Made by a program: the position numbers and the translations under genes | DNA from: Bacteroidota bacterium | GTDB taxonomy: Bacteria; Bacteroidota; Bacteroidia; Bacteroidales; Lentimicrobiaceae | DNA: 64,000 bases | Direction of reading: 5' to 3' | Assembly (NCBI GenBank): GCA_023434665.1 | Contig: JAEYSM010000023.1 | Coordinates: forward strand, 1-64,000 | Notes under the pieces: generated by a model | Database searches by the model: none | Told to the model about the DNA's origin: nothing | Seen by the model: only the letters and a program-made list of their open reading frames with translations | Shown here: positions 8,773-16,598 of the stretch, in pieces | Layout of the letters: each line of letters starts with the position of its first letter | Numbering within the stretch: the stretch's first letter is position 1

Positions 8773-10332
8773 TTATCGGGGAATTAAAGATATAAACGGG
8801 ACAAGAATTTCTTCCATTGATATACCTCCATGTTGGAAAGTATTTCGGTAGTAATTAACATAATAGTTATAATTATTAGGATAGGCAAAGAAGTCAGTGT
8901 TTCTGCAAAAAACATAATTTGAACTAACATTTGTGCGGGGAAGGAATGCATCAGCTGGATTCTTCACTTCAAAGACCTCTTTTTTATTATAACTTAAACT
9001 TCTACCTGTTTTATAACGTAAGTTAGTGTTAGTTGCTTTGTCCCCAATTATTTTTACAGGTGAATCCACTCTAACAGAACCATGGTCGGAGGTAATTATC
9101 ACTGGTACTTTTTTAGATGCTAGGAATCTGATAATATCAAGTAAAGGAGAATGTTCGAACCAACTTACTGTAATTGATCTATATGCTGCTTCATCATCAG
9201 CCAGTTCCCTGATAACTTCCATCTCGGTGCGAGCATGTGACAGCATATCTACAAAATTATAAACTATAACATTAAGCTTGTTATTCATAATGTTAGGAAG
9301 GGTTTCCACCAATTTCCTACCGGCTGTAAGATTCAGGATTTTGTGGTAAGAATACTTGAAATCCTTTCCAAACCTCTTAAGCTGTTCACCTAATAATTCA
9401 CCTTCATACTGATTTTTTGTACCCTCATCATCTTCATTAACCCAAAACTTAGGATACTTTTTTTCTATTTCAGTTGGAAGCAACCCAGCAAACAATGAAT
9501 TACGTGCATATTGAGTTGTAGTCGGAAGAATGGCATAAAATATCTCATCCCGTTCTACCCTGTAATATTCCTCGATAATTGGCTGCAACACTTTCCATTG
9601 ATCATACCTAAGGTTATCTATCAGAATAAAGAATACCCCTGGAATTTCTTCAGCGATAGGAAAAACATTATCTCTCATAAGTGTGTGAGACATAACAGGT
9701 CTTTCTTTGGCCTTTGCGTTTATCCAATCAAGGTAATTGTTTTCGATATACCGACTGAACAATTGGCTCGCCTCCACGCGTTGCATTTTAAGTACATCTA
9801 TTATGCTATTATCCTTTGATTTCTCAAGCTCTATATCCCAATAAACAAGCTTCTTATAAATATCAATCCATTCGTTATAGTCTAGTCTGTTGCTAAATTC
9901 CATTCCGAGATTGCGAAACTGTTGTTGATAAGCGTGGGTAGTTTTTTCACTTATTAGCTTTTTACCTTTCAGATTCTTTGTTATACTGAGAAGTATTTGA
10001 TTTGGATTCACCGGTTTTATCAAATAGTCTGAGATATTTGAACCAATAGCATCCTCCATTATAGTTTCTTCTTCACTTTTGGTAATCATCACTACAGGCA
10101 AACCCGGAAATGCATTTTTGATTTGCATCAATGTTTCAATGCCAGACAAACCTGGCATTTGTTCATCAAGAAATACTATATCAAAGTCATAAGGTTGTGA
10201 CTTGATTATTTCAACAGCTTCCACGCCATTATTAGTAGTAACTACATTATAACCTTTGTCTTTTAAAAACATAATGTGTGGCTTCAGCAAGTCTATTTCA
10301 TCATCTGCCCATAAGATTGATATATTTTCCAT
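8773..10332 (-). CDS. porX: PorX, T9SS response regulator with PglZ domain
   Basis: Two-component regulator of the type IX secretion system; in Porphyromonas it partners the histidine kinase PorY, affects por gene expression with SigP, and its PglZ domain is an alkaline-phosphatase-fold phosphodiesterase. 519 residues. Receiver domain 1-120: acidic pocket D10-D11, phospho-acceptor D56 in VFLDEQMPG, then T/K switch residues (MITKS, YLIKP). PglZ domain from about 200: FILIDNLRYDQW, LPTTTQYARNS (nucleophile Thr region), NFVDMLSHAR and VIITSDHGSV (metal ligands). It is divergent from the HD gene across a 135-bp gap with two inverted repeats. The two proteases at 41-46 kb are likely clients of the system. 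Confidence 0.95.
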   Translation of the reverse strand: MENISILWADDEIDLLKPHIMFLKDKGYNVVTTNNGVEAVEIIKSQPYDFDIVFLDEQMPGLSGIETLMQIKNAFPGLPVVMITKSEEETIMEDAIGSNISDYLIKPVNPNQILLSITKNLKGKKLISEKTTHAYQQQFRNLGMEFSNRLDYNEWIDIYKKLVYWDIELEKSKDNSIIDVLKMQRVEASQLFSRYIENNYLDWINAKAKERPVMSHTLMRDNVFPIAEEIPGVFFILIDNLRYDQWKVLQPIIEEYYRVERDEIFYAILPTTTQYARNSLFAGLLPTEIEKKYPKFWVNEDDEGTKNQYEGELLGEQLKRFGKDFKYSYHKILNLTAGRKLVETLPNIMNNKLNVIVYNFVDMLSHARTEMEVIRELADDEAAYRSITVSWFEHSPLLDIIRFLASKKVPVIITSDHGSVRVDSPVKIIGDKATNTNLRYKTGRSLSYNKKEVFEVKNPADAFLPRTNVSSNYVFCRNTDFFAYPNNYNYYVNYYRNTFQHGGISMEEILVPFISLIPR

Positions 10333-10382
10333 GGAGTTTTAATCTAAGTGATTACTATTTAAATATTGTACTTTTGTTATAA

Positions 10383-10439
10383 CCTTAAACTATATTAAGG
10401 ATTTACAACTGATTTTATTATGCTCTTTGTCATAATAAA
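10383..10439. promoter_or_regulatory. Two inverted repeats between porX and the HD gene
   Basis: Within the 135-bp divergent gap: CCTTAA (10383-10388) and TTAAGG (10395-10400) with a 6-base spacer, and a longer one, TTTATTATG (10414-10422) and CATAATAAA (10431-10439) with an 8-base loop CTCTTTGT. They could be operator sites or a 5' leader hairpin of the HD gene. No T-run follows, so a terminator is unlikely. Confidence 0.4.
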
Positions 10440-10467
10440 CATTAAATAACACACAAAGATAGATTTC

Positions 10468-11718
10468 GTGAGCCAAATATTTCCAAACAGAAGAAAAATA
10501 GTCAATGACCCAGTTTATGGTTTTGTCACCATTCAAGGTGATTTGTTGTTTCAACTAATCGAGCATCCTTTGTTTCAAAGATTGAGAAGAATAAGGCAGC
10601 TGGGATTAACTTCCTTTGTATATCCAGGGGCACTTCATACCAGATTTCACCATGCCCTGGGATCCTTACACCTGATGACTGAGGCTATTGAAACACTTAA
10701 ATTAAAAGGAATAGAAATTACAGATATAGAAGCGGAATCTGCACAGATTGCAATTCTTCTTCATGACATCGGTCATGGGCCATTCTCCCATTCACTAGAA
10801 CATAGCATTGTAAAAGGAATGACCCATGAGGATCTCTCATTATTAATAATGCATAAACTTAACCATGAATTTAATGGAAAGCTTGATTTGGCTATAAGCA
10901 TCTTTCAGAACACTTATCAAAAAAAATTCCTTCATCAACTGGTTTCTAGTCAACTCGATATGGACAGACTTGACTATTTGAAGCGAGATAGCTTTTATTC
11001 CGGTGTTTCAGAAGGAGTTATAAATAGTGATAGGCTTATTAAAATGCTATGTGTGCATGACGATGAACTTATGGTGGAGGCAAAAGGGATCTACTCAGTT
11101 GAGAAGTTCATTGTAGCAAGAAGATTAATGTACTGGCAGGTGTATTATCATAAAACTGTTGTAGGGGCAGAGAATATTTTAATTAATGCGCTGAAAAGAG
11201 CACAACAACTTTCGGCAAAAAGAGAGAAACTTTGGGCTACTCCGGCTCTATCTTTTTTTCTCGAAAATAATTTTACTAAAGAGGATTTCTTGCAATCACC
11301 TCAACTAATAGAAGAATTCTCCAAATTAGATGACTATGATGTTTTTGCCAGTATAAAAGTTTGGGCAAATCACCCTGACTTAATCCTTTCATATCTTTCA
11401 ACTAGTCTTGTCGACCGGAAACTCTTTCGTACAGAATTACGAAACGATCCTGTATCAGAAGACGAACTAGATGAAATTAGAGCTCAGATTCAGGTTAAGT
11501 TTAATCCGATTAAACAAGATGAAATTGACTATCTGGTTAATACTGGAACAATAACAAATAATGCATACATCCCGGAGCATGACAGGATTAACATCCTGAA
11601 CAAAGATGGTTATGTTGTAGACATTTATGATTCATCTGATCAATTGAATGTGTCGATATTAACAAAAGCAGTTTCGAAGTATTTCTTATGTTATCCCAAG
11701 ATAATCAATACTTTCTGA
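10468..11718 (+). CDS. HD-domain phosphohydrolase (dNTPase/SAMHD1-like)
   Basis: Metal-dependent phosphohydrolase of the HD superfamily. 416 residues from a GTG start. Seen: RLRRIRQLG followed by HTRFHHALGSLHLM, then the metal-binding HD pair LLHDIGHGPFSHSLEH (about 99-115) and SSQLDMDRLDYLKRDS with the second Asp. This layout is that of the YwfO/SAMHD1-like group, which acts on (d)NTPs; the true substrate of this member is unknown. It heads a plus-strand run leading into the lipid A genes, 131 bases before lpxD. The two inverted repeats lie just upstream of its start. Confidence 0.88.
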   Translation: MSQIFPNRRKIVNDPVYGFVTIQGDLLFQLIEHPLFQRLRRIRQLGLTSFVYPGALHTRFHHALGSLHLMTEAIETLKLKGIEITDIEAESAQIAILLHDIGHGPFSHSLEHSIVKGMTHEDLSLLIMHKLNHEFNGKLDLAISIFQNTYQKKFLHQLVSSQLDMDRLDYLKRDSFYSGVSEGVINSDRLIKMLCVHDDELMVEAKGIYSVEKFIVARRLMYWQVYYHKTVVGAENILINALKRAQQLSAKREKLWATPALSFFLENNFTKEDFLQSPQLIEEFSKLDDYDVFASIKVWANHPDLILSYLSTSLVDRKLFRTELRNDPVSEDELDEIRAQIQVKFNPIKQDEIDYLVNTGTITNNAYIPEHDRINILNKDGYVVDIYDSSDQLNVSILTKAVSKYFLCYPKIINTF

Positions 11719-11753
11719 AATACCTTAGAAACACTTCTTGTTGTGTATTTAAA

Positions 11754-11840
11754 ATGAGTAACTTGCAGCCTGAACGGAAATCTGAATTAAGTGAACTTTC
11801 TTCGGATGAATCACTCTGTTATTCAGACGAGTATTATTAA
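11754..11840 (+). CDS. Possible 28-aa acidic peptide
   Basis: An ATG-TAA frame that fits neatly between the HD gene and lpxD (35 bases after one, 9 before the other). The product is Ser/Glu-rich and ends in an acidic, tyrosine-containing tail (SDESLCYSDEYY). It has no similarity I recognise, so it may be chance or a short leader peptide of lpxD. Confidence 0.2.
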   Translation: MSNLQPERKSELSELSSDESLCYSDEYY

Positions 11841-11849
11841 CATAGATAC

Positions 11850-12878
11850 ATGAAATTTACTGCGCAAGTCATAGCATCCATGATTGGTGGAACCGTGGAA
11901 GGCAATCCTGATATTGAGGTCAACAAAATATCAAAAATAGAACAAGGAGAACATGGTTCTATCAGTTTTCTAGGAAATCCAAAATATACACATTTTATTT
12001 ATGAGACCAAAGCCTCCATTGTAATTGTTAGCAATGACTTTGTCCCTGAGAAGGAATTAGATCTCACAATTATCCGTGTCAATAATCCTTATGAAGCTTT
12101 TGCAGGTATGCTGGAAGTTTACAATCAGATTATACAAGATAAAAAAGGTGTTTCTTCAAAGGCTTGTATTGCCAAGACCGCTAGTTATGGAGAAGGATGT
12201 TATATTGCAGAATTTACAAGCATTGGTGACAATGTCCGGCTAGGTGATAATGTAAAGATCTATCCGGGTTGCTATTTGGGTGATAATGTGACAGTTGGGA
12301 GCAATACGGTGCTTTACAGCGGTGTGAAGATATATATCGGATGCGAAATAGGCTCAGGTTGTACATTACATGCCGGTGCCATTATAGGATCTGATGGATT
12401 TGGATTTTTCCCTCAAAGCGACAACCAGTACAAGAAAGTTGCGCAGATTGGAAATGTTATTCTTGAAGATTTTGTAGAAATAGGTGCTAATACAACCATC
12501 GATAGAGCTACTCTTGGATCAACAATTATTCGGAAAGGGGTCAAATTAGACAATCTTATTCAGATTGCTCATAATGTTGAGATTGGGGAAAACACTGTTA
12601 TAGCTTCTCAAACCGGTATCGCTGGTTCAACAAAAATTGGCAGAAATTGTATGATTGGAGGTCAAGTTGGCATAACTGGTCACTTAAACATTGGAAATGA
12701 TGTTAAAATAGCAGCACAATCTGGCATTTCAACTTCTGTCCCTGACGGTGCTATAATAATGGGAAGTCCTGCTTATGATATATCATCCTACCGTAAATCA
12801 TACGTTCATTTCAGGAACCTCAATAAAATAGTGGATCGAATAACTGCCCTGGAAAAGGAACTTAAGGTCAAGAAATAA
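11850..12878 (+). CDS. lpxD: UDP-3-O-acylglucosamine N-acyltransferase LpxD
   Basis: Third step of lipid A synthesis: adds the second, amide-linked acyl chain to UDP-3-O-acyl-GlcN. 342 residues. N-terminal uridine-binding domain (1-100, with GSISFLGNPKYTHF), then left-handed beta-helix hexapeptide repeats (about 105-300) with the catalytic His in IQIAHNVEIG, and a C-terminal helix (RITALEKELK). It starts the block lpxD, lpxC/fabZ, lpxA. A second LpxD-like gene is at 16599, but this one has the usual length and C-terminal helix and is the better candidate for the main enzyme. Confidence 0.94.
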   Translation: MKFTAQVIASMIGGTVEGNPDIEVNKISKIEQGEHGSISFLGNPKYTHFIYETKASIVIVSNDFVPEKELDLTIIRVNNPYEAFAGMLEVYNQIIQDKKGVSSKACIAKTASYGEGCYIAEFTSIGDNVRLGDNVKIYPGCYLGDNVTVGSNTVLYSGVKIYIGCEIGSGCTLHAGAIIGSDGFGFFPQSDNQYKKVAQIGNVILEDFVEIGANTTIDRATLGSTIIRKGVKLDNLIQIAHNVEIGENTVIASQTGIAGSTKIGRNCMIGGQVGITGHLNIGNDVKIAAQSGISTSVPDGAIIMGSPAYDISSYRKSYVHFRNLNKIVDRITALEKELKVKK

Positions 12879-12897
12879 TCATTTTACAAAAATATAC

Positions 12898-12905
12898 TAA
12901 TTTTG
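12898..12905 (+). promoter_or_regulatory. Possible -7 box ahead of lpxC/fabZ
   Basis: TAATTTTG, matching TAnnTTTG, 8 bases before the lpxC/fabZ ATG. No clear -33 TTTG at the right distance, and the gene may also be read from lpxD. Confidence 0.3.
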
Positions 12906-12913
12906 CCGGCATT

Positions 12914-14311
12914 ATGTCAGTAAAACAAAAAACACTTAAAGAGTCAGTTACTATATCAGGAGCTGGCTTGCACACTGGGAAAGAAGTTACCTTAACATTA
13001 CATCCTGCTCCTGAAAATCACGGCTTCAAATTCCGTAGAATCGATCTTCCAGAAAAACCAATTATTGAAGCAGATGCCGATCTTGTTGTTGATACTTCAA
13101 GAGGTACAAGTATTGAGCGTAATGGAGTAAGGGTTAGTACAATTGAGCATGTACTTGCCGCTCTAACCGGAATGGACCTTGACAATATTCTTATTGATCT
13201 GAATTGTCCGGAAACACCTATTCTGGACGGAAGTTCACGGTTTTATGTAGAAGCTATCAGTGAGACAGGTATAGTCGAACAAAATGCTGACAGAGATTAC
13301 TTTGTCGTCGAAGAGGTCATTCGATATTACGATGAATTAAAAGATGCTGAGCTTCTTTTGATCCCTGATAACGATTACAAGTTGTCAGTTATGATTGATT
13401 ATAATACGAAAGTACTTAGTACACAGAATGCGCATTTACTAAATTTAAAAGACTTCGCTTCAGAAATTAGTAATTGCAGGACTTTTGTCTTTCTCCATGA
13501 GCTTGAATATCTAATTCAACATAATCTGATCAAGGGTGGGGATTTAAGTAATGCCATTGTTTTTGTTAACAGGTTAATTAGCAAAGAAGAACTCGATAGA
13601 CTGGCCACTTTCTTTAATAAACCTCATGTTGAAGTTTTGCAAGAGGGGATTATAAATAACCTCGAACTACATTTTAACAATGAACCTGCACGACATAAGT
13701 TACTGGATGTTATTGGAGACTTAACTTTGGCAGGGATGAGAATAAAAGGACATGTAATTGCTTCAAAACCAGGACATAGTAGCAACACTCACTTTGCAAA
13801 AATGATAAAGCATCATTTCCAAAGTAGAAAATTGCAGAGCCAATCCCCGAAATATGACCCTAATACTGCCCCCCTCTACGATATAAATGAAATTAAAAGG
13901 TTACTCCCTCATCGTCCACCATTTTTGCTTGTCGATAAGATATTAAGAATGAATGAAAAGGAAGTAGTCGGTCTAAAAAATGTATCAATGAATGAAGGAT
14001 TCTTCGTTGGTCATTTTCCTGAAGAACCCGTCATGCCAGGTGTATTGATACTCGAAGCAATGGCGCAAACAGGCGGAATCCTGGTTTTAAGTTCAGTTCC
14101 TGACCCTGAGAATTATATCACTTATTTTTTAAAAATAGATAATGTTAAATTCCGACAGAAAGTTGTACCAGGTGATACGCTTATATTCCAACTCGAATTG
14201 ATTACACCAGTAAGAAGAGGAATTTGCCATATGAGAGGCACTGCTTATGTTGGGAATAAAATAACTACTGAAGCCGAACTTATGGCTCAAATTGTAAAAA
14301 AGCAAAATTAA
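12914..14311 (+). CDS. lpxC: Bifunctional LpxC deacetylase / FabZ dehydratase
   Basis: Fusion of two enzymes. Residues about 1-310 are LpxC, the zinc deacetylase that commits UDP-3-O-acyl-GlcNAc to lipid A: SGAGLHTG at the start, TIEHVLAAL (Zn His), ILDGSS and the Zn site ARHKLLDVIGD, then GHSSN. Residues about 318-465 are FabZ, the 3-hydroxyacyl-ACP dehydratase: LLPHRPPFLLVD, GHFPEEPVMPGVL (catalytic His) and LEAMAQTGG (catalytic Glu). The fusion is typical of Bacteroidota. Both reactions use the same 3-hydroxyacyl-ACP pool. Only 4 bases separate it from lpxA. Confidence 0.96.
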   Translation: MSVKQKTLKESVTISGAGLHTGKEVTLTLHPAPENHGFKFRRIDLPEKPIIEADADLVVDTSRGTSIERNGVRVSTIEHVLAALTGMDLDNILIDLNCPETPILDGSSRFYVEAISETGIVEQNADRDYFVVEEVIRYYDELKDAELLLIPDNDYKLSVMIDYNTKVLSTQNAHLLNLKDFASEISNCRTFVFLHELEYLIQHNLIKGGDLSNAIVFVNRLISKEELDRLATFFNKPHVEVLQEGIINNLELHFNNEPARHKLLDVIGDLTLAGMRIKGHVIASKPGHSSNTHFAKMIKHHFQSRKLQSQSPKYDPNTAPLYDINEIKRLLPHRPPFLLVDKILRMNEKEVVGLKNVSMNEGFFVGHFPEEPVMPGVLILEAMAQTGGILVLSSVPDPENYITYFLKIDNVKFRQKVVPGDTLIFQLELITPVRRGICHMRGTAYVGNKITTEAELMAQIVKKQN

Positions 14312-14315
14312 TAAT

Positions 14316-15101
14316 ATGAATCAACCACTGGCATACGTACATCCACAAGCCAAGATTGCGAAAAATACAGTAATAGAGCCCTTTGTAAATATTGAAAAAA
14401 ATGTTGAGATAGGGGAAGGAACATGGATTGGCTCTAATGTCACCATTATGGAAGGAGCTCGAATTGGGAAAAATTGTAAGATTTTCCCGGGAGCTGTGAT
14501 ATCTGCAATTCCTCAGGATCTGAAATTTGACAATGAAGATACTATTGTTAGAATAGGAGACAATACTGTTATTCGCGAATTCGTTACCGTAAACAGGGGA
14601 ACTAAAGCAAATTTTGAAACAGTAGTAGGAAATAATTGCTTGCTAATGGCATATGTGCATATTGCACACGATTGTATAATCGGGAATAATGTTATTCTTG
14701 CGAATGGTGTTACATTAGGTGGTCATATCGTAATCGATGATTGGGCAATAATTGGAGGATTGTCGGCTATTCATCAATTTGTGAATATTGGTTCACATGT
14801 AATGATTTCGGGAGGATCTCTTGTTAGAAAGGATGTTCCTCCTTTTACTAAAGCAGCAAGAGAGCCATTGTCCTATGTCGGTGTAAATTCCATTGGTTTG
14901 CGCAGAAGAGGTTTTTCATCTGAGAAAATTAATGAAATTCAGGATATTTATAGATATATCTACCTCAGAGGAAACAATGTTAGTCAGGCTGTAGAGTATA
15001 TTGAAGCTAATCTTCCTGCAACCAGCGAAAGAGATGAAATAATTACTTTTATTTCCAAGTCAAGCAGAGGAATAATGAAAGGTTACACTAAACAACTTTA
15101 G
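14316..15101 (+). CDS. lpxA: UDP-N-acetylglucosamine O-acyltransferase LpxA
   Basis: First lipid A step: transfers a 3-hydroxyacyl chain from ACP to UDP-GlcNAc. 261 residues, the normal length. Hexapeptide beta-helix from about residue 6 to 190, with FVTVNRGT, the catalytic His in VHIAHDCIIGNN, GGHIVI and ISGGSLVRKDVPPF, then the C-terminal helical domain beginning at GLRRRGFS. Directly after lpxC/fabZ and probably co-translated. Confidence 0.96.
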   Translation: MNQPLAYVHPQAKIAKNTVIEPFVNIEKNVEIGEGTWIGSNVTIMEGARIGKNCKIFPGAVISAIPQDLKFDNEDTIVRIGDNTVIREFVTVNRGTKANFETVVGNNCLLMAYVHIAHDCIIGNNVILANGVTLGGHIVIDDWAIIGGLSAIHQFVNIGSHVMISGGSLVRKDVPPFTKAAREPLSYVGVNSIGLRRRGFSSEKINEIQDIYRYIYLRGNNVSQAVEYIEANLPATSERDEIITFISKSSRGIMKGYTKQL

Positions 15102-15125
15102 TAATTTACTACTGTTTGAGCTGTC

Positions 15126-15149
15126 ATCAACAAATGGAAATTTGTTGAT
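15126..15149 (+). other. Perfect 10-bp hairpin with GGAA loop
   Basis: ATCAACAAAT (15126-15135) pairs with ATTTGTTGAT (15140-15149) around GGAA, which fits a GNRA tetraloop. It lies between the lpxA stop and the ABC ATPase start (15170). No direct T-run follows, so it may be an mRNA-stabilising or processing hairpin, or a weak terminator. Confidence 0.5.
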
Positions 15150-15169
15150 TCGCATTAATTATTTTAAAA

Positions 15170-15829
15170 ATGGTCCAAATCACACTTATTGATGTTGGTA
15201 AACAATATAATTCTGATTGGATTTTTTCCGGTTTATCATGCCAATTCTCCCCTTCTGAACATACAGTAATCCTTGGAGCAAACGGATCTGGCAAGTCTAC
15301 ACTTTTGCAGATCACACTTTCTTGTATTACCCCTACTCTCGGGGCTATTTCTTATACAAAGGATGGCCTTAAGATAAGTGTGCAAAATGCATTTCGCCTA
15401 ATGTCAATCAGTGCACCATATATAGAACTGATTGAAGAATTTACACTCGAAGAAATGATTAATTTCCACAGGCGACTCAAACCCTTAATAAGAAACTTAA
15501 CAGCAAGAGAGGTTACTACTATCTGCCACCTTGAAAATAGTTATCATAAACTCATAAGCAATTTTTCATCTGGCATGAAACAAAGACTAAAACTGGCATT
15601 AGCCATAATGAGTGATACTCCTATACTTCTACTTGATGAACCCACAACAAATCTTGATCAGGAAGGAATTGAATGGTACAAAGAACTTATTGAGCAATAT
15701 AAAAAAGACAGGACGATTGTAGTTAGCTCCAACTCAATCATGCATGAATATGGTTTTTGCACTAAGAGGATAATTCTTGAAGATTTTAAAAAGAAACCTG
15801 CAACTGATCCTTCATTGCTACTTTTTTAA
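15170..15829 (+). CDS. Lone ABC transporter ATP-binding protein
   Basis: A 219-residue ABC ATPase of the CcmA-like group. Seen: Walker A GANGSGKST (36-44), signature SSGMKQRL (133-140), Walker B ILLLDEP (152-158) and D-loop NLD. Two catalytic switches differ: the H-loop position reads SSNS (N188 for His), and I see no Q-loop Gln where RLMSISAPYIEL stands. I recall the same changes in other Bacteroidota homologues, so this is probably a lineage trait. No permease gene is adjacent, so the partner and cargo are unknown. It sits between lpxA and efp. Confidence 0.8.
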   Translation: MVQITLIDVGKQYNSDWIFSGLSCQFSPSEHTVILGANGSGKSTLLQITLSCITPTLGAISYTKDGLKISVQNAFRLMSISAPYIELIEEFTLEEMINFHRRLKPLIRNLTAREVTTICHLENSYHKLISNFSSGMKQRLKLALAIMSDTPILLLDEPTTNLDQEGIEWYKELIEQYKKDRTIVVSSNSIMHEYGFCTKRIILEDFKKKPATDPSLLLF

Positions 15830-15931
15830 TTTCCCGGATTTGAACTAGTTTAAGAAAAATAATTGTCTTTCTATGCTAATATAATGTCTTATCCTGATTA
15901 ATGGTCGAAGTTCGATTTCAATAAAGGCATA

Positions 15932-15961
15932 TTGTTGATTCAATATATTTTACTAATTTTG
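15932..15961 (+). promoter_or_regulatory. Promoter of efp
   Basis: TTG (15932-15934), 19-base spacer, TAATTTTG (15954-15961): one of the best matches in the window to the Bacteroidota -33/-7 consensus. Transcription would begin near 15967, about 20 bases before the efp ATG at 15986. Confidence 0.65.
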
Positions 15962-15985
15962 CCGCTCAAAAAATGAAATATCGTT

Positions 15986-16552
15986 ATGGCAACAACCGCT
16001 GATTTTAGAAACGGCCTTTGTATAGAATTTAATGGTGACCTATATTCTGTAGTAGAATTCCAGCATGTAAAACCTGGTAAAGGAGCAGCTTTCGTTAGAA
16101 CCAAACTAAGAAATCTTAAAACCGGGAAAGTTATTCCTAATACTTTCAACGCCGGTGTTAAAATTGATGTGGCACGTGTTGAACGTAGACCTTATCAGTT
16201 CTTATACAAAGATGATAATGGATATAACTTCATGCACAGTGAAACTTACGAGCAAGTTTCAATAGAAGAAGGTATAATAAGTGCACCTCAATTTCTGAAA
16301 GAAGGACAAGGATGTGAGATTATGTTTCATGCTGAAACAGAAACACCTCTAAGTTGCGACCTTCCACCATTTGTTGAATTAGTTGTCACTTATACCGAAC
16401 CAGGTTTAAGAGGTGATACCGCTACAAATACTTTAAAACCCGCCACTGTTGACACAGGAGCTACAGTTAATGTTCCTTTATTCATCAATGAAGGAGAACG
16501 AATTAAAGTAGACACCCGCACCGGTGATTATTCTGAAAGAGTAAAATCTTAA
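15986..16552 (+). CDS. efp: Elongation factor P
   Basis: Helps ribosomes through polyproline stretches. 188 residues, three beta-barrel domains: KOW-like N-domain with the modified loop HVKPGKGAAF, whose Lys is the position that carries the modification in other EF-Ps, then the OB domain (residues about 65-125) and the C-terminal domain with TNTLKPATVDTGATVNVPLF. It has its own strong promoter and a terminator right after the stop. No modification gene (epmA/earP/ymfI type) is nearby. Confidence 0.97.
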   Translation: MATTADFRNGLCIEFNGDLYSVVEFQHVKPGKGAAFVRTKLRNLKTGKVIPNTFNAGVKIDVARVERRPYQFLYKDDNGYNFMHSETYEQVSIEEGIISAPQFLKEGQGCEIMFHAETETPLSCDLPPFVELVVTYTEPGLRGDTATNTLKPATVDTGATVNVPLFINEGERIKVDTRTGDYSERVKS

Positions 16553-16561
16553 TAAAGTTGT

Positions 16562-16586
16562 AAACCGGGTTCGTGCCCGGTTTTTT
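16562..16586 (+). terminator. Rho-independent terminator after efp
   Basis: AAACCGGG (16562-16569), loop TTCGTG, CCCGGTTT (16576-16583), then more T. A GC-rich 8-bp stem in otherwise AT-rich DNA, 10 bases beyond the efp stop. Confidence 0.85.
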
Positions 16587-16598
16587 AATAAGATACAC

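Noticed and set aside
8773..10332. PglZ domain as a sign of a BREX defence system
   Set aside because: The domain is joined to a receiver domain as in PorX, and no brxC, pglX or methylase gene is present.
10468..15829. HD hydrolase plus lone ABC ATPase as parts of an immunity module
   Set aside because: They are separated by conserved lipid A genes and match housekeeping families found in the same neighbourhood in Bacteroidota.
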